Source of the DNA: an uncultured Marinobacter sp. | GTDB lineage: Bacteria; Pseudomonadota; Gammaproteobacteria; Pseudomonadales; Oleiphilaceae | Assembly: GCF_947259545.1 (NCBI RefSeq) | Contig: NZ_CAMYMK010000007.1 | Coordinates: forward strand, 248,001 to 312,000 | Direction of reading: 5' to 3' | DNA length: 64,000 bases | Shown: positions 9,487 to 19,538 of the stretch, one piece after another | How the letters are laid out: the number at the start of each line of letters is the position of its first letter | Position numbering within the stretch: the first letter of the stretch is position 1 | The notes under the pieces: generated by a model | What the model saw: only the letters and a program-made list of their open reading frames with translations | Databases searched by the model: none | What the model was told of the DNA's origin: nothing | Translations under genes and position numbers: made by a program

Positions 9487-9521
9487 AAAAAAAAGAGCCA
9501 TACCGGTCGGGTATGGCTCTT
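9487..9521 (-). terminator. Rho-independent terminator (minus strand)
   Basis: A perfect 12-bp stem (9493-9504 with 9510-9521) around a 5-base loop is followed on the minus strand by eight U residues (A8 at 9487-9494). No T-run follows on the plus strand, so it mainly ends leftward transcription, either from the candidate RNA or from the MalT-like gene. Confidence 0.9.
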
Positions 9522-9620
9522 GTCAAAAGGGTTCTGCTGAACCCGGGCGTCGAAACGCGGAACAAGGATTCTGAAGGCCTGAAGTTTCAGAATTCCTGAT
9601 GAGGCCTTGCCTCACCCTGA
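9487..9620 (-). ncRNA. Candidate structured small RNA (five hairpins)
   Basis: This region lies downstream of the MalT-like stop codon. Read on the minus strand it holds five consecutive stem-loops: 9600-9614 (6 bp), 9568-9593 (8 bp, 10-base loop), 9547-9558 (4 bp with a UUCG loop), 9529-9544 (6 bp) and the terminator at 9493-9521. A -10-like TATGAT (complement of 9626-9631) would start the RNA near 9620, just before the first hairpin. A perfect CRP-type palindrome lies about 83 bases upstream of that point, which suits class I activation. No coding frame is evident. It could instead be a structured 3' untranslated region of the regulator gene. I do not recognise the family. Confidence 0.5.
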
Positions 9621-9694
9621 AAAGAATCATAGAAGAAGGTAGGGCGTACCCGGATCGTCCAAAGGGCGTAGTGGGGCGGAATAGTTCGATGAAA

Positions 9695-9712
9695 ATGTGA
9701 TTCCTGTCACAT
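9695..9712. promoter_or_regulatory. CRP/Vfr-type binding site, perfect palindrome
   Basis: The sequence ATGTGA-N6-TCACAT (ATGTGATTCCTGTCACAT) matches the CRP/Vfr consensus TGTGA-N6-TCACA exactly, with 6-bp arms. It lies in the gap between the dinG stop and the MalT-like stop, so neither of these genes would be its target. The only downstream unit is the candidate small RNA on the minus strand. Confidence 0.65.
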
Positions 9713-9735
9713 AACGCTGGCTGTTCGGACCTGGT

Positions 9736-12537
9736 TTACTCCAGTAGCGCCAGCTCCCGTGCTTTTGCCAGCGCTTCGGTGCGGCGGCTGACGCCCATCT
9801 TCCCGTAAAGATTACGGATGTGTGCCTTGACGGTGGCAGGCGCGACGTTCATTCGGCTGGCAATGTCTTTGTTCGCCAGTCCCTCGTTGATCAGGGACAG
9901 AACTTCTTTTTCTCTCTGGCTCAGGGGTTCCGCCAGGGCTGCGCTGGCACTGGCGGTCCTTTCTTCATTGCTGTTTCTGGCTACGGCTGGCTCCGGACTC
10001 TTCGAACCATCGCCAATAGTGCGGAGCATAGCCAGCAGACTGCTGTTCCATCTTGACGGCGCGCGCAGGGCAGGTAGCTCCATCAATCGCTGACGTACGT
10101 TCGGGCTCTCCTCTGCGAATAGCCTCATGAACCCCGCGTCTGATGCCTTCTGTGCCGCCTGGGACAGCATCTGATTGGCCTCAGGGATCTTCCCTTCGAC
10201 GTAAAGGGCTTCGGAGTAGACTGTGAGAATTTCCACCAGATGACGGAAATGCTGGTCCTTTTCTGCGCTGAGCCTGAGTGGTATGAGTGTCGCTATGGCG
10301 TCCGCCGGGCGGCCAGCCGCCACCATCACCCTGGCAATACTGATCTGATTCTGTTCCCGGTTCAGGGGATTGGAAAAGTGCTCATCAGCGACTGATTGAG
10401 CCCACCGCTCGGCCTGTTGAAGGCGGCCGGCTGCCAGGTAGCATCGGGCAAGTAACGCCGAGCAGGCCGGGGGTTCGAAGACAATATGATCGCGCCTTCG
10501 GCGAGCTACTGTGGCGGCATCCTCCAGTGCTTCGATGGCCTCTTCGAAGCGGCCCTCACTAAAGGCGAGATGGCCACTCACATACTGAATTATCACGTGC
10601 TGACCGGGCTCGGTACCGTTGGCCACATGTTCCAGCAGTGGCGCAAGGTGTGAAGTTGCCAGTTCGGGCTCGTTACGTTCCCGGTAAATCTCCGTCAGCG
10701 CGCTGTTTTGCCAGCAGGAAATCAGCCTGGGTTGTGCCGGATCGGCATAATGCTGGTCCACCCAGTGCCGGACCGATGTGCAGGTTTCCAGTGCATCGTC
10801 GATATCACCACGATTGTATTGGATCCACGCCAGCAAACCGCCACTGGATAGTACCGTATTGGGTTTTCGCTCCAGTTCTCCATAGCGGACAGCGGAACGC
10901 AGGGCCTCCCTGGCAGATGGCAGATCCCCCTTGCCGTAATAGTCCAGGCCGATGCCATAGTAGGTGACGGACTTGAGCGGGATGCGGGTGTGATCGATGT
11001 CCATGAGCACCTGGCGCGTCAGGTCGCTGGCACTCTTGTCATCACTTCGGGTGCGGGCCAGGTAGGAGCGGATCAGGGAAATTTCACTTTGTAGGCCCAG
11101 GGCGCCTTCGGCGTCAGGATGGGAGTCCGCGACGCGCTGATCGAGAATATCTTCGAGATTCGAAAGCAACGGCTCCAGCATGTCAACGCGATTGGCAAAG
11201 AACAGCGACCAGATCCGTAGCATCTGAAGTTGGGGGCTATCCTCCACCATGTTAGCAGGGAGGGAATCCAACCAGTTGAGGACGGGGAGATGGTATCCCC
11301 CGTGAATCAGGTTGTTGCCGTGTTCTGTGAGTACCTGCGCCAGCCAGATCCAGTCCTGCTGGCGAACAATCTGGGCAATACCTTCCTGGACGTGGTCGTG
11401 ATTCAACAGCCATGACACCGCCCGCTGCCAGTGTTGTTCCGTGACTTCGGGACGCGAGGTCCAGGCTCGTTGCAGCAGTGCATCCCGGAACAGGTCATGG
11501 TACCGGAACCAGTGGTTGCGGGTGTCCAGGGGGATCAGGAACAGGTTCTGCTTCAGTAACTGCTCAAGCATGGACTGACTGTTTGATGCGCCCCGCACGG
11601 CATTGCACAGAGGAGCGCAAAGCTTTGGGCAGCAGGCGGTACTGAGCAGGAAGTCACGGATTGCTTCGGGTTGCTGTTCCAGAACTTCACTGAGCACGTA
11701 ATCATTGATTCGGCGCTCGTCAACGTCGATCGTCATTGGCGGGGACGAGGATTCGCTGGCAGGCGGGCCGACACCGGAGGCTGGTGATAAGAGGGCCGAC
11801 AACTGCATTGCTGCCACCCAGCCTTCGGTTTTCCGGAAGATTTTGCGGATCTCCTGTTCGGAGACCGCCAACTCCATGGTGTCCCGGAAAAAGCGACGGC
11901 ATTCTTCTTCGGAGAACGCCAGCAGGTTCGGGTGAATGTCTTCAATCCACTGGCGAACCCGCCAACGCGCCAGAGGCAGGGGAGGCTCTGTCCGTGACGC
12001 CAGAGTCAAGGTAATACCTGGCGGCAGATAATCCACAAAGTAGGAAAATTGACGCAGGATGTCCGTATTCCGGATCAGGTGGAAGTCGTCGAGGACCAAA
12101 GCCCATTGGGTGCCATCGTCGGCCAGCGCATTAAGAAGGCTGGTAATGGGGCCTTCCAGCTCATGAGTTGAGCAATGGCTGAGTTGCTGGCGGCAAGAGT
12201 CCAGACCCGTCATCCCGCTGTATTCCAATGCCCCTGCCAGGTACTGCCAGAAACGCCGGGGCTCATCGTCGTGGTCATCAAGGGAGAGCCATGCGGTTGA
12301 TGTTCCCTGTTGTGTGCACCACTGACTGACCAGTGTTGTCTTGCCGAAACCCGCTGGCGCAACAACCAGGTTGAGACGTTTAGGGGAGCCGGGTTGCAGC
12401 AGACGGCACAAGCGCTCCCGCCACACCGCGCGGGGATCAGAGGTTGGTCTGAGGAACTTCGTGGTCAGCAGCATCGTATCCCTGAATGCACTCGGAGTAT
12501 CGAACTCGGATTGTGTGCTTTGCGACACTGAAGTCAA
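9736..12537 (-). CDS. MalT/AlkS-like LuxR-family ATP-dependent transcriptional regulator
   Basis: A large STAND-type activator of about 933 residues. An N-terminal NTPase has Walker A APAGFGKTT (near residues 61-69) and a sensor-like VLDDFHLI. A TPR-like helical middle follows, then a C-terminal LuxR helix-turn-helix: LSQREKEVLSLINEGLANKDIA and VKAHIRNLYGKMG. Such proteins (MalT, AlkS, AcoK) bind an inducer and activate a nearby catabolic operon, but no obvious target operon adjoins it, so the inducer is unknown. The frame opens with TTG at 12537; an ATG at 12474 preceded by AGGGA is an equally good start and would remove 21 residues. It is divergent from cysB across 197 AT-rich bases. Confidence 0.87.
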   Translation of the reverse strand: MTSVSQSTQSEFDTPSAFRDTMLLTTKFLRPTSDPRAVWRERLCRLLQPGSPKRLNLVVAPAGFGKTTLVSQWCTQQGTSTAWLSLDDHDDEPRRFWQYLAGALEYSGMTGLDSCRQQLSHCSTHELEGPITSLLNALADDGTQWALVLDDFHLIRNTDILRQFSYFVDYLPPGITLTLASRTEPPLPLARWRVRQWIEDIHPNLLAFSEEECRRFFRDTMELAVSEQEIRKIFRKTEGWVAAMQLSALLSPASGVGPPASESSSPPMTIDVDERRINDYVLSEVLEQQPEAIRDFLLSTACCPKLCAPLCNAVRGASNSQSMLEQLLKQNLFLIPLDTRNHWFRYHDLFRDALLQRAWTSRPEVTEQHWQRAVSWLLNHDHVQEGIAQIVRQQDWIWLAQVLTEHGNNLIHGGYHLPVLNWLDSLPANMVEDSPQLQMLRIWSLFFANRVDMLEPLLSNLEDILDQRVADSHPDAEGALGLQSEISLIRSYLARTRSDDKSASDLTRQVLMDIDHTRIPLKSVTYYGIGLDYYGKGDLPSAREALRSAVRYGELERKPNTVLSSGGLLAWIQYNRGDIDDALETCTSVRHWVDQHYADPAQPRLISCWQNSALTEIYRERNEPELATSHLAPLLEHVANGTEPGQHVIIQYVSGHLAFSEGRFEEAIEALEDAATVARRRRDHIVFEPPACSALLARCYLAAGRLQQAERWAQSVADEHFSNPLNREQNQISIARVMVAAGRPADAIATLIPLRLSAEKDQHFRHLVEILTVYSEALYVEGKIPEANQMLSQAAQKASDAGFMRLFAEESPNVRQRLMELPALRAPSRWNSSLLAMLRTIGDGSKSPEPAVARNSNEERTASASAALAEPLSQREKEVLSLINEGLANKDIASRMNVAPATVKAHIRNLYGKMGVSRRTEALAKARELALLE

Positions 12538-12692
12538 GGGTACTTACTGCAAAAAGGGCATTAGCAATGCGGCGTTATTCGATTTTTGGTCTAAACTGAG
12601 GGGGAGTCATTATGTATATTAAAAAAGAATGAAAAATAGAATTTTTATGCGTATTCTGTGTTTTATCAGTGTGGGCTGAAGCATAGAGATAA

Positions 12693-14434
<1,742 letters not shown>

Positions 14435-14634
14435 GAAAAGCTTGGTCCTTCATAAATGTGTGATAAATCTACCATTAAGGGGCGCCGGGCTGAAGGAATG
14501 TGGTCGTATATCCTTATATCGGGCAAGAAGCACGATGCATTCGGCGACGGATTTTCTTATCATACGGGCCCATTGAAGCCGGAGCGCGCCCGTGCGCAGC
14601 CGGAAACACTGAATACGACTATCAGGAGATCACT

Positions 14635-15249
14635 GTGGAACTCGCGTGCCTTGACCTCGAAGGAGTACTGATCCCGGAAATCTGGATCGCGTTTGCGGAA
14701 AAAACCGGAATTGAGGAACTGAGGGCCACCACCCGTGATATTCCTGATTACGACGTGCTCATGAAGCAACGCCTGCGCCTGCTGGATGAGCACGGTTATG
14801 GCTTGCCGCAGATTCAGGAAGTCATCGGTGAACTCGACCCGCTGCCGGGTGCCAGTGAGTTTCTGGACTGGCTGCGGGAGCGCTTCCAGGTGGTGATCCT
14901 GTCCGATACTTTCTATGAGTTTGCGATGCCATTGATGGCCAAACTGGGGTTCCCGACGCTGTTGTGTCACAAGCTTGAAGTGGCGGACAATGGCCAGATC
15001 ACCAACTACCTGCTGCGCCAGCGAGATCCCAAGCGTCAGTCCGTACGCGCCTTCCAACTGCTGAACTACCGTGTCATTGCAGCCGGTGATTCCTACAATG
15101 ACACCACCATGCTGAGTCAGGCGGAAGCCGGTATTCTGTTCCACGCACCGCAGAACGTCATTGACGAGTTCCCGCAGTTCCCGGCGGTTCATACCTTTGA
15201 CGATCTGAAACAGCAGTTCCTCAAGGCCAGTGCCGTACACAGCGCCTGA
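14635..15249 (+). CDS. thrH: ThrH: phosphoserine phosphatase / homoserine phosphotransferase
   Basis: A HAD-superfamily enzyme of 204 residues. ThrH from Pseudomonas aeruginosa dephosphorylates phosphoserine and can pass the phosphate to homoserine, bypassing homoserine kinase. HAD motif I is LDLEGVL at the N-terminus, motif II is ILSDTFYEF and motif III/IV is AAGDSYNDTTML. The C-terminal HAPQNVIDEFPQFPAVHT stretch is characteristic. The GTG at 14635 is chosen as the start because AGGAGA lies 5 bases upstream and the family begins exactly at this point (VELACLDLEG); earlier in-frame codons add unrelated residues. It sits between cysH and pabB, as in pseudomonads. Confidence 0.93.
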   Translation: MELACLDLEGVLIPEIWIAFAEKTGIEELRATTRDIPDYDVLMKQRLRLLDEHGYGLPQIQEVIGELDPLPGASEFLDWLRERFQVVILSDTFYEFAMPLMAKLGFPTLLCHKLEVADNGQITNYLLRQRDPKRQSVRAFQLLNYRVIAAGDSYNDTTMLSQAEAGILFHAPQNVIDEFPQFPAVHTFDDLKQQFLKASAVHSA

Positions 15250-15277
15250 GGTCCCGAATTGTGGGTTGATGTAACTC

Positions 15278-15309
15278 GTGTCGGATTAAGCCTGCGGCTA
15301 ATCCGACAC
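15278..15309. repeat. REP-like palindrome between convergent thrH and pabB
   Basis: An 11-bp perfect inverted repeat (GTGTCGGATTA and its complement) encloses AGCCTGCGGC. The motif of a GTCGGATTA arm, a GC-rich loop and TAATCCGAC resembles extragenic palindromes common in gammaproteobacteria. It lies in the 73-base gap between two stop codons, so it may also terminate transcription from both sides although no T-run follows. Confidence 0.6.
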
Positions 15310-15322
15310 TCACAAGTCCGAC

Positions 15323-16675
15323 CTACAGTTCCAGTTCTTCCAGAAATTCCATCAGCGGCCGCACCTTGGTCAGCGTCTCCTCATACTCGGCCTGTGGATC
15401 GGAATCGGCCACTATCCCTCCGCCACCCCAGCATCGGATGGTGCCCTCGTCATCACAGAGCAGGGTCCGGATCGCGATGTTGCTGTCCAGCACGCCGTTC
15501 AGCCCCCAGTAAAATACCGACCCGCAATAGGGCCCGCGCCAGTGGGGTTCCAGCTCGCGGATGATCTCCATGGCCCGTATCTTGGGTGCACCGGTGATGG
15601 AACCTCCAGGGAAGGCATCCACAAGTGCTTTTATCGGTGACACATTATCCTTCAGGGTGGCATGGATGTGGCTCACCAGATGATGGACGTTACGATAGGA
15701 CTCAAGCGCGAATAACTGGTCCACTGCGACGGTTCCGGTCACCGCGCTGACACCCAGGTCGTTCCGGAGCAGGTCCACGATCATCAGGTTTTCGGCGCGG
15801 TCCTTCTCCGAAGCCCGTAACTCGTCAGCCAGGGCCGCGTCCTGTTGAGGGGTCGTGCCGCGCGGGCGGGTGCCCTTGATCGGACTGGTGTGAACGGTCT
15901 TTCCCCGGATCTCCAGAAAGCGTTCGGGAGAAATCGAAAGAATCGAATGCCTGCCGGCACGAATGAACGCACTGTACGGGGTGGGATTGGCCTCAGAAAG
16001 CGCCCGGAAGGCCTGCCATGGGTTGCCCGAATAGCGGCCGGTGAACTCCTGGGACAGATTGGCCTGGTAACAATCGCCAGCCTCTATGTACTGGCGAACT
16101 GCGGCTACACTTGCCGTGAATTCGGCCCGGGACTGGGTCGGTGTAAACGGAGCGGTCATACGCCACGTCTCATCCGCTAAGACTGGATTGCCGGTCAGCC
16201 AGCCCTGGAGTTTTTTGCGGGTTTTTTTCGGGCAGTCAGGGTGGACCCACAGATAATAGCTGTCGCTTACCCGGTTATGGCTGGCGGACCACAGGTACAG
16301 GCCAGCGTGCATAAGCGGCACTTCGAGAGCCGGGCATTGGTCAATCAGGCGTTTCTCTTTTATGTAGCCCAATTCGTACCCCAGAAACCCGATCCAGCCG
16401 CCGGTCAGATGTTCCCCGGATTCAGCCTGGGGAATGCTGTAGTGCAGAGATGCTTCCTCCATTTGCCCGGCAAGCTTGCGGAGATTCGCCGCCGCGGACG
16501 AGCCGGGGCTGATTTCCAGGGATTGGCAGGCACACGCGGAAAACCCACCTATAACGCCCCGGGACTCGCCGGATCCAACGCTGCCGATATAGGCGAAGTC
16601 GGGCTCCGCGCAAGCGTGGTCCAATAAGTGGCTGAACTCTTCGCTGGTAATGGGTCTGGAAACAGGCAGGTTCAA
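15323..16675 (-). CDS. pabB: Aminodeoxychorismate synthase component I (PabB)
   Basis: Converts chorismate plus ammonia to 4-amino-4-deoxychorismate for folate synthesis. The chorismate-binding domain carries PIKGTRPRG, whose Lys marks PabB; anthranilate synthase TrpE has Ala there. The conserved EKDRAENLMIVDLLRNDL and FPGGSITGAPKIRAMEII are also present. The length of 450 residues is normal. The frame opens with TTG at 16675, supported by GGGG 5 bases upstream, and no nearby ATG offers a better choice. It converges on thrH. The amidotransferase partner PabA is not in the window. Confidence 0.94.
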   Translation of the reverse strand: MNLPVSRPITSEEFSHLLDHACAEPDFAYIGSVGSGESRGVIGGFSACACQSLEISPGSSAAANLRKLAGQMEEASLHYSIPQAESGEHLTGGWIGFLGYELGYIKEKRLIDQCPALEVPLMHAGLYLWSASHNRVSDSYYLWVHPDCPKKTRKKLQGWLTGNPVLADETWRMTAPFTPTQSRAEFTASVAAVRQYIEAGDCYQANLSQEFTGRYSGNPWQAFRALSEANPTPYSAFIRAGRHSILSISPERFLEIRGKTVHTSPIKGTRPRGTTPQQDAALADELRASEKDRAENLMIVDLLRNDLGVSAVTGTVAVDQLFALESYRNVHHLVSHIHATLKDNVSPIKALVDAFPGGSITGAPKIRAMEIIRELEPHWRGPYCGSVFYWGLNGVLDSNIAIRTLLCDDEGTIRCWGGGGIVADSDPQAEYEETLTKVRPLMEFLEELEL

Positions 16676-16858
16676 ACTAACCCCGTAACAAATGTAGAAG
16701 AATGATAATCAGCCCACAAAACGGGCATTGTCGGTTCCGAACGCCCGCTGATCTAATAGATCGGACATTTCGCAGCTCCGGACAGGCTGGTGATCTATTT
16801 TAACCGACTTCCGGGGGTGTCGTGTGGAAACCGATTGAAAATAATAAGGAAGATTACG

Positions 16859-17467
16859 ATGACAAGACTCAACAAGTCACTGGTCAACATGGCGTTGACC
16901 GCAACTTTACTCACGTCTCCACTTGCGTTATCCGAGGAAAAACAGTTGGCCGTAGAGATACCTGAAAACAGTGTGCTTTCGGATGGAGTGCTTACCAAGG
17001 AAGAACTGGCGAGATACGCGATCGTTGGTCAACAACAACTGGTCAGGCTCACAGAGAAAGCTACCGAGGAGTACGCCTACGAGTTAACTGATCAGAATGC
17101 CAATATGCCTGCTGCCTGGATGCTGTTGGATGATGGGGAAACTATCAAGAGGATCAACATTGACGAGCAGGCAGATCAGGCACCTGCCCAGATGAGGATC
17201 CTGATGTACCGGGCAGCGCTCAAGTCGATCGCACGGCGTGGGAAGATCAATGCGGCCGTCATACTCTATACCGGCAAGGTGAAAGAAGGTGAGGATGCCG
17301 AGGCTCTGGTGATAGAGCATGAGCACAGGCTGGGCATCTCGGGGAACAAGGTCGTGCCGTTCCACCTGGAGGGAGGGGACGTTACATTCTCAAAGGCCGT
17401 CACGAGGGAAAAGCCCTTCCAGTTATTCTATGACGATAAGACTCAGGCACCGGCTCATCAGGGGTAA
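16859..17467 (+). CDS. Exported protein of unknown function (202 aa)
   Basis: I do not recognise this protein. It begins with a signal peptide (MTRLNKSLVNMALTATLLTS then PLALSEE, likely cut near residue 28), so it should be periplasmic or secreted. The mature part is charged and has no cysteine or obvious catalytic motif. A helical-looking stretch RILMYRAALKSIARRGKINAAVILYTG and an IEHEHRLGISGNKVVPFHLEG segment follow. The ATG at 16859 is chosen because AAGGAAG precedes it and the signal peptide starts there; an in-frame ATG at 16790 adds an unlikely leader. It lies upstream of, and parallel to, the FilA-like gene. Confidence 0.7.
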   Translation: MTRLNKSLVNMALTATLLTSPLALSEEKQLAVEIPENSVLSDGVLTKEELARYAIVGQQQLVRLTEKATEEYAYELTDQNANMPAAWMLLDDGETIKRINIDEQADQAPAQMRILMYRAALKSIARRGKINAAVILYTGKVKEGEDAEALVIEHEHRLGISGNKVVPFHLEGGDVTFSKAVTREKPFQLFYDDKTQAPAHQG

Positions 17468-17519
17468 AACTGAGAAGTAGTGCGCGTTTGTTTCAGGTTG
17501 TAAGCGACTCGTAAAGATC

Positions 17520-17562
17520 TGTGAATGCAGTCACGGACTAGGACTGTAAAACAATCTTAAAT
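17520..17562 (+). promoter_or_regulatory. Probable CRP/Vfr-dependent promoter of the FilA-like gene
   Basis: TGTGA-ATGCAG-TCACG at 17520-17535 departs from the CRP/Vfr consensus by one base. A -10-like TTAAAT lies at 17557-17562, which puts the site centre (17527.5) at -41.5 from a start near 17569, the classical class II position. The coding start is at 17638. This is a reading of sequence only. Confidence 0.45.
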
Positions 17563-17637
17563 GACGTCGTGGGGTAAGGGACTCCACAACAAAATACAAA
17601 CTCAGATAACAACAACATGAGTTTATAAGGAGATAAT

Positions 17638-18552
17638 ATGAAAGGCCTGAAGAAAATCGCACTCGCAACAGCGGTCGCCGCTGCCCCGTTCGCAGCTCAC
17701 GCTGACCTAAAGGCAATGGATGACAGCGCAATGGGTAATGTCACCGGTCAGGCCGGTGTAACCATTGAGCTGGAAACCAAAGTAAGCATCGGCCAGTTCA
17801 AGTATACGGATGAAGGCTCCTTCGCCGTGAACGACATCGTTCTTGGTGGTGCCGGTGTGACAACTGAAGGTGCGGCAGCCGGCTACAATACGCTGTTGGA
17901 CCAGCTGAAGATCGATATCGACGTGGCCGATGACGGCGATGCCATCATCCATGTGGGCTCACTTGAGACCGACCCAACCACGGGGGCACCGGTTCCTATC
18001 GACTGGGGTATGACCGTTGGTTCCATGGAGCTGCTGGCTGGTAGTACTGGGTCAGACAGCACCACGCTGATCTCCAACATGAGCGGTTACGGTAACCTGG
18101 CAGCTCTCGACATGAGCGTTGATACAGCTACCGATCAGCTGAACATTGTTGCTGCGTTCGACATTCAGGATATGGACTTTGATGTCGAGTTCCTGGGCAT
18201 TGGTGTTCGAGACATGGTGATCACCGGTGCGGGTGACAACTTTGACTACGATGGCGATGGACTCCTCGTGTCTGAAGGTACCGAGACTGAAGAAGGTGGC
18301 AATGATCTGACGACCGCTGCTGGCCAGCTGGCATACGGCAAGCTGAGCAAATACGCCAACGTAGACCTGGACGTCTACAAAGGGGCTGGTCTGGGTGCCT
18401 CCACAGCTACAGACGTACTGCGTATTGACGTGAACAACGTCTACATGGATATGTCTATCGGTGCGGTTGAAATCGGTGGTACTTCCATTGGTTCGTTCGC
18501 CATCGACAACCTGGCGGTCACCGACACCAAGCTGGCTGTTTATGGTAAATAA
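17638..18552 (+). CDS. FilA-like putative pilus-system protein (DUF6160 type)
   Basis: A 304-residue exported protein starting with a clear signal peptide (MKGLKKIALATAVAAAPFAAHA), followed by DLKAMDDSAMGNVTGQAGVTIELETKV, the hallmark opening of DUF6160/FilA-like proteins of Acinetobacter, Pseudomonas and relatives. The rest is rich in Asp, Gly and beta-type segments and lacks cysteine, consistent with a repetitive beta-structured surface or secreted protein. A Ca-binding-like DNFDYDGDG stretch sits near residue 200. AAGGAG precedes the ATG and a strong terminator follows, so it appears to be a single-gene unit with its own promoter. Its molecular role is not established; the pilus link is by family name only. 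Confidence 0.72.
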   Translation: MKGLKKIALATAVAAAPFAAHADLKAMDDSAMGNVTGQAGVTIELETKVSIGQFKYTDEGSFAVNDIVLGGAGVTTEGAAAGYNTLLDQLKIDIDVADDGDAIIHVGSLETDPTTGAPVPIDWGMTVGSMELLAGSTGSDSTTLISNMSGYGNLAALDMSVDTATDQLNIVAAFDIQDMDFDVEFLGIGVRDMVITGAGDNFDYDGDGLLVSEGTETEEGGNDLTTAAGQLAYGKLSKYANVDLDVYKGAGLGASTATDVLRIDVNNVYMDMSIGAVEIGGTSIGSFAIDNLAVTDTKLAVYGK

Positions 18553-18579
18553 TCTGACCTGATACAGTAGGTGTATAGT

Positions 18580-18609
18580 AAACGCTCCGCTTCGGCGGGG
18601 CGTTTTTTT
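18580..18609 (+). terminator. Rho-independent terminator after the FilA-like gene
   Basis: AACGCTCCGC-TTCG-GCGGGGCGTT forms a 10-bp stem (one G-T pair) with a stable TTCG loop and is followed by a run of seven T residues. Confidence 0.93.
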
Positions 18610-18674
18610 GTTCCGGACATAAAAAAGACGCCAATAAAGGCGTCGTTTAAATCAGGCAATCCGGTTATTGGGTC

Positions 18675-19304
18675 TTACTGATCCGGCACCGCTATCGATA
18701 AATCAAAGCCACCGCCCGGGCGAGGCGTCAGACTGATTGGCCCCTCGTTGATCGCCTGCGGCACTTCAATACGGTCAATGCCGGGTGGGTTACCGATGGA
18801 AAAGTTCACATTCTGGCCGTCGAAGCCGATGCCGAGCTGGTCGTTCAGGAATGTCTGTGTGAAGGGTTCATCCGGAATCTGCGCCTGTTGACCAAAGATG
18901 ATGGGCGGGATTGTGGGGGTGAAGTCCACTTGGGGCTGGGCACGAGCCAACTCTTCCTGGGGAAGTAGCAGGGCGCGGCGAAGGAATTCTTCCTCGGCCT
19001 GTTCCAGGGCGTCGGATTTGCCTTCTTCCTGATACCGCTGCAGGGCCTCGCGATAGGCCTCTTCTTCCGCTTCCGTCACCACCGGTTCACCCGGCGAAAT
19101 GGTCAGGGAGCGTATGATTCGCTGGCGGTCCGCTGCACTTTTCTGTTGATCTCTGGGAACGACGATGACAGCGGAGTCTTTCACATAGGTATCCACCATT
19201 TCATCGGATGTCATGGTTTGCACACCCGCTGACAGCATCGTGCTGAAAACAGCAAACCCGGTAGCGCTGGCGATGGCAATGGAGAGAGGAGATGGGCGTG
19301 TCAT
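18675..19304 (-). CDS. Exported protein of unknown function (209 aa)
   Basis: I do not recognise this protein. A hydrophobic N-terminal segment (LSIAIASATGFAVFSTMLSAG) is a signal peptide or membrane anchor. The middle is a highly charged helix, coiled-coil-like (EAEEEAYREALQRYQEEGKSDALEQAEEEF, residues about 80-110). The C-terminal third is Pro/Gly-rich and beta-like, ending LTPRPGGGFDLSIAVPDQ. The ATG at 19304 is chosen because the hydrophobic segment begins just after it and GGGGC precedes it. It is convergent with the FilA-like gene, sharing the terminator gap. Confidence 0.68.
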   Translation of the reverse strand: MTRPSPLSIAIASATGFAVFSTMLSAGVQTMTSDEMVDTYVKDSAVIVVPRDQQKSAADRQRIIRSLTISPGEPVVTEAEEEAYREALQRYQEEGKSDALEQAEEEFLRRALLLPQEELARAQPQVDFTPTIPPIIFGQQAQIPDEPFTQTFLNDQLGIGFDGQNVNFSIGNPPGIDRIEVPQAINEGPISLTPRPGGGFDLSIAVPDQ

Positions 19305-19538
19305 GGTATAGCCCCTTGGCCTGTGATCCACGAAGATGAGGTGCGTCTGAAGTTACTGCGATCAGCCCGCGCCCTACTAATCAGTATTCGGATTGCCAGA
19401 CAGAAATTCAAGGGATTTATGGCGGGATTGTGACCGCTATCGGTGTATTTTCAGTATTGTTATAAATATTCTGGTAAAGATGGTTATATAGGCGGCTGAT
19501 TTTTTTCAGAAGCCCCTCGGGTTGGTAACAGGATCTCT

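Noticed and set aside
14456..14472. TGTGATAAATC half-site upstream of cysH as a CRP site
   Set aside because: Only one half-site matches; the partner half is absent at the right distance.
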